Source of the DNA: an uncultured Paracoccaceae bacterium
GTDB lineage: Bacteria; Pseudomonadota; Alphaproteobacteria; Rhodobacterales; Rhodobacteraceae
Reading direction: 5' to 3'
Assembly (NCBI GenBank): GCA_938038825.1
Contig: CALHST010000130.1
Coordinates: 1 to 6,630 of the forward strand
Length of the DNA: 6,630 nt
Below, piece after piece: positions 5,318 to 6,630 of the stretch (positions are counted from its first letter, which is position 1; the number at the start of each line of letters is the position of its first letter). The notes under the pieces are model-generated. The model was not told the origin of the DNA and did not search any database. It saw only the letters and a list, made by a program, of their open reading frames with translations. The position numbers and the translations under genes were made by a program.

Positions 5318-5419
5318 GGAGTCATCCTAGATTTGCCGGGCGCCAAAATGGCGGCGTTATGAACGCACAGCTTTGTCTTCGCGGTATGTCCTTTGTGCTG
5401 GCAAAACACCAGCCACCAC

Positions 5420-5662
5420 CTATGTCGGCTTTTTGTCGGTTTTGGGCGTGCGGGCTTTGCGCCCTTTTGTGGCCGGTTCCTTGGCAGTGCTGACGCTGGC
5501 ATCGCGCTCAAGGCGGGCTTTGCGCAGCTGCGCATTCTTGGCCTGTCGCTCCTCGGTTTCCGCGGAAACCATTTCGCGCACAATTCGCGTGGTCTTTTCC
5601 ATGGCCGTTTCAGGTTTGGCGTTATGCTCTTTGAACAGGTTTTTTTTCGTCAATTTCGACAA
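5420..5662 (-). CDS. Small basic helical protein with a TTG start, unknown function
   Basis: An 80-codon gene starting at TTG 5662..5660. The start is chosen because AGGAGA (5675..5670) lies 7 nt upstream and the peptide begins MSKLTKKNLF, with no better start nearby; the stop is TAG at 5422..5420. Residues about 15-55 are strongly helical and alternately charged (…ETAMEKTTRIVREMV… …KNAQLRKARLERD), compatible with a coiled coil. Residues 59-80 are a lysine/arginine/proline-rich tail (KGRKARTPKTDKK), likely disordered and able to bind nucleic acid. There is no membrane segment. The function is unknown; I have the impression of a conserved Rhodobacterales short protein but cannot name it. It lies 52 bp after the racemase stop and is probably co-transcribed with it. 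Codons 6-8 contain eight adenines (positions 5647..5640), forming an A-AAA-AAC slippery heptamer. Confidence 0.7.
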   Translation of the reverse strand: MSKLTKKNLFKEHNAKPETAMEKTTRIVREMVSAETEERQAKNAQLRKARLERDASVSTAKEPATKGRKARTPKTDKKPT

Positions 5663-5714
5663 GGGTCAGTCTCCTAAGTGTCGGTCTGTGGAATGGGTGT
5701 TTGGCACAGGTTTC

Positions 5715-6630
5715 TCAAACCAATGCCAGATGTTTGACCGGATCCGGCCTGGTCGGCCGAATTGAAAATGGGCGATCCTCTCGCATTTCGACGGCAACGT
5801 CCGGTGCTGCCATTGCGTGCATTAACGCGCTGTAATTCATCTGAAATCTCTTTTCAGATCCCACGCATGACATCGGACGGGTCGTACCCAGAACAAGATG
5901 ATCGCTGGTGGCACCAATCAACGTATGGCCAAGCGGCATGGTCAGCCCCGATATGTCGGTGTCTTGACGTCCAAGGGCAAGGATCAGGCGCGTCGTGTCG
6001 TTGATTTCAGGCAAAAGACGCAAGCGTGACAAGGTTGGATTGGTCAAACAGACAATTGGTGGCGCACTCTTCCTGTCCGTTTCGATAACCTCGGCCACGA
6101 GCGTGAACGCGTCTTGATAGGTTCCGGCGATATGATCGCCAGAAACCGGGTCAACGCCCAGCAACAATGCCTCGCCCAGCCTCAGATCATTGATACGCCC
6201 AGTGGCGTGATCCGATAACGCCCAAGGCAGGTTTGCGGAATTACCGCCCGAAACTGTGCGAAGAAACGGGCCATAGGCCCCTTCGATATCGGTTGCCAGA
6301 TCTGACAATGCGGACATATCTGCCGCTTTGGGTGCTGCTTTGTTCAGACACGCGAAATTGGCGCCAATCCCTTTCAACACAACCCCAGGCATATCCATGA
6401 CCTGCCCAACCATCCCGTTTAGGTCTTCGGGCATGATCCCGTCGCGCCCATCCCCCATTTCGACCATAAGGATAATGCCGTGAACTTTCCCCTTTCGCCG
6501 CGCAGCACCAGACAAAGCCGCGATAACATCCGCCTGCGTATTGTAGCTGGTTTCGCAGAACTGCACGACCGCGTCGACTTGGCTAAGCATCGGGGTACGG
6601 ATCAAGGTAATGGGGCGTTTGATACCTGCT
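5715..6630 (-). CDS. PLP-dependent alanine/ornithine racemase-like protein, N-terminus cut by the window
   Basis: The frame stays open to the window edge at 6630. The residues upstream of the internal TTG at 6605 (AGIKRPITLIRTPMLSQ) read as family sequence, so that TTG is not the start. 304 residues are visible; the family is usually about 350-385 long, so roughly 50-60 residues, including the PLP-binding lysine, lie outside. The visible part matches fold type III PLP racemases of the ornithine/alanine racemase branch: GPFLRTVSGGNSANLP, INDLRLGEALLLG, and GATSDHLVLG near the end of the barrel/beta-domain. The enzyme should interconvert L- and D-forms of an amino acid such as ornithine or alanine in the cytoplasm; the substrate cannot be fixed from this part. 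The stop is TGA at 5717..5715, followed after 52 bp by the 80-codon gene. A link to the amino-acid-type FMN enzyme further downstream is possible but unproven. Confidence 0.85.
   Translation of the reverse strand, partial: AGIKRPITLIRTPMLSQVDAVVQFCETSYNTQADVIAALSGAARRKGKVHGIILMVEMGDGRDGIMPEDLNGMVGQVMDMPGVVLKGIGANFACLNKAAPKAADMSALSDLATDIEGAYGPFLRTVSGGNSANLPWALSDHATGRINDLRLGEALLLGVDPVSGDHIAGTYQDAFTLVAEVIETDRKSAPPIVCLTNPTLSRLRLLPEINDTTRLILALGRQDTDISGLTMPLGHTLIGATSDHLVLGTTRPMSCVGSEKRFQMNYSALMHAMAAPDVAVEMREDRPFSIRPTRPDPVKHLALV

Noticed and set aside
5341..5353. CGCCA/TGGCG hairpin, with a second one (GCTGG/CCAGC) at 5397-5413, between the two small genes
   Set aside because: Both stems are 5 bp with no U-run, too weak to call terminators; such short repeats are expected by chance.
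5373..5765. 130-codon plus-strand frame across the small genes
   Set aside because: It is antisense to the 80-codon gene, which has a strong AGGAGA site and protein-like composition.

Overview
The window looks like a chromosomal segment of an alphaproteobacterium, most likely Rhodobacterales (Roseobacter group). The reasons are the moderately high G+C with C/G-rich third codon positions, the style of the small hypothetical proteins, and the appearance of the racemase and HTH protein. This assignment rests on recognition of sequence style, not on a search. Every supported gene lies on the minus strand, so the window is best read from 6630 down to 1.

Right end (6630 to 5036): a PLP-dependent alanine/ornithine racemase-like gene, cut by the window edge, is followed by two small genes of unknown function: an 80-codon basic helical protein with a TTG start, and a 93-codon protein. 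Next comes about 500 bp without a convincing complete gene (5035 to 4530). It holds a 16-bp inverted repeat, a TGACGTCA palindrome, a duplicated leader/ribosome-binding motif, and a 52-codon open frame without a usable start. That frame's stop overlaps the next gene's ATG, which suggests the tail of a lost upstream gene.

Centre (4529 to 928): the core is a tight two-gene operon. The first gene is a Rieske [2Fe-2S] domain fused to the FMN/3Fe-4S synthase core of glutamate synthase (GltB-like), without the glutaminase domain. The second, 11 bp downstream with its Shine-Dalgarno overlapping the first gene's stop codon, is another Rieske domain fused to a thiamine-diphosphate enzyme of the acetolactate synthase/pyruvate oxidase type. 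All cluster ligands and the main ThDP residues are visible. Two different catalytic scaffolds, each carrying its own Rieske domain and translationally coupled, suggest a redox system in which a ThDP-bound 2-oxo acid intermediate passes electrons through Rieske centres to an FMN/3Fe-4S oxidoreductase. I know of no characterised system with this layout. The substrates cannot be read from the sequence. This is the best candidate for an undescribed system here.

Left end (927 to 1): a short spacer with a possible hairpin terminator and a doubtful 29-residue membrane peptide, then a 99-codon small protein with an N-terminal membrane anchor and a cysteine cluster. A tRNA-Arg(CCU) gene with a good promoter follows, and then the first 20 codons of a helix-turn-helix protein that runs off the window. 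Its upstream region carries two tandem pairs of a GTRCARAA octamer that look like regulator or iteron sites.
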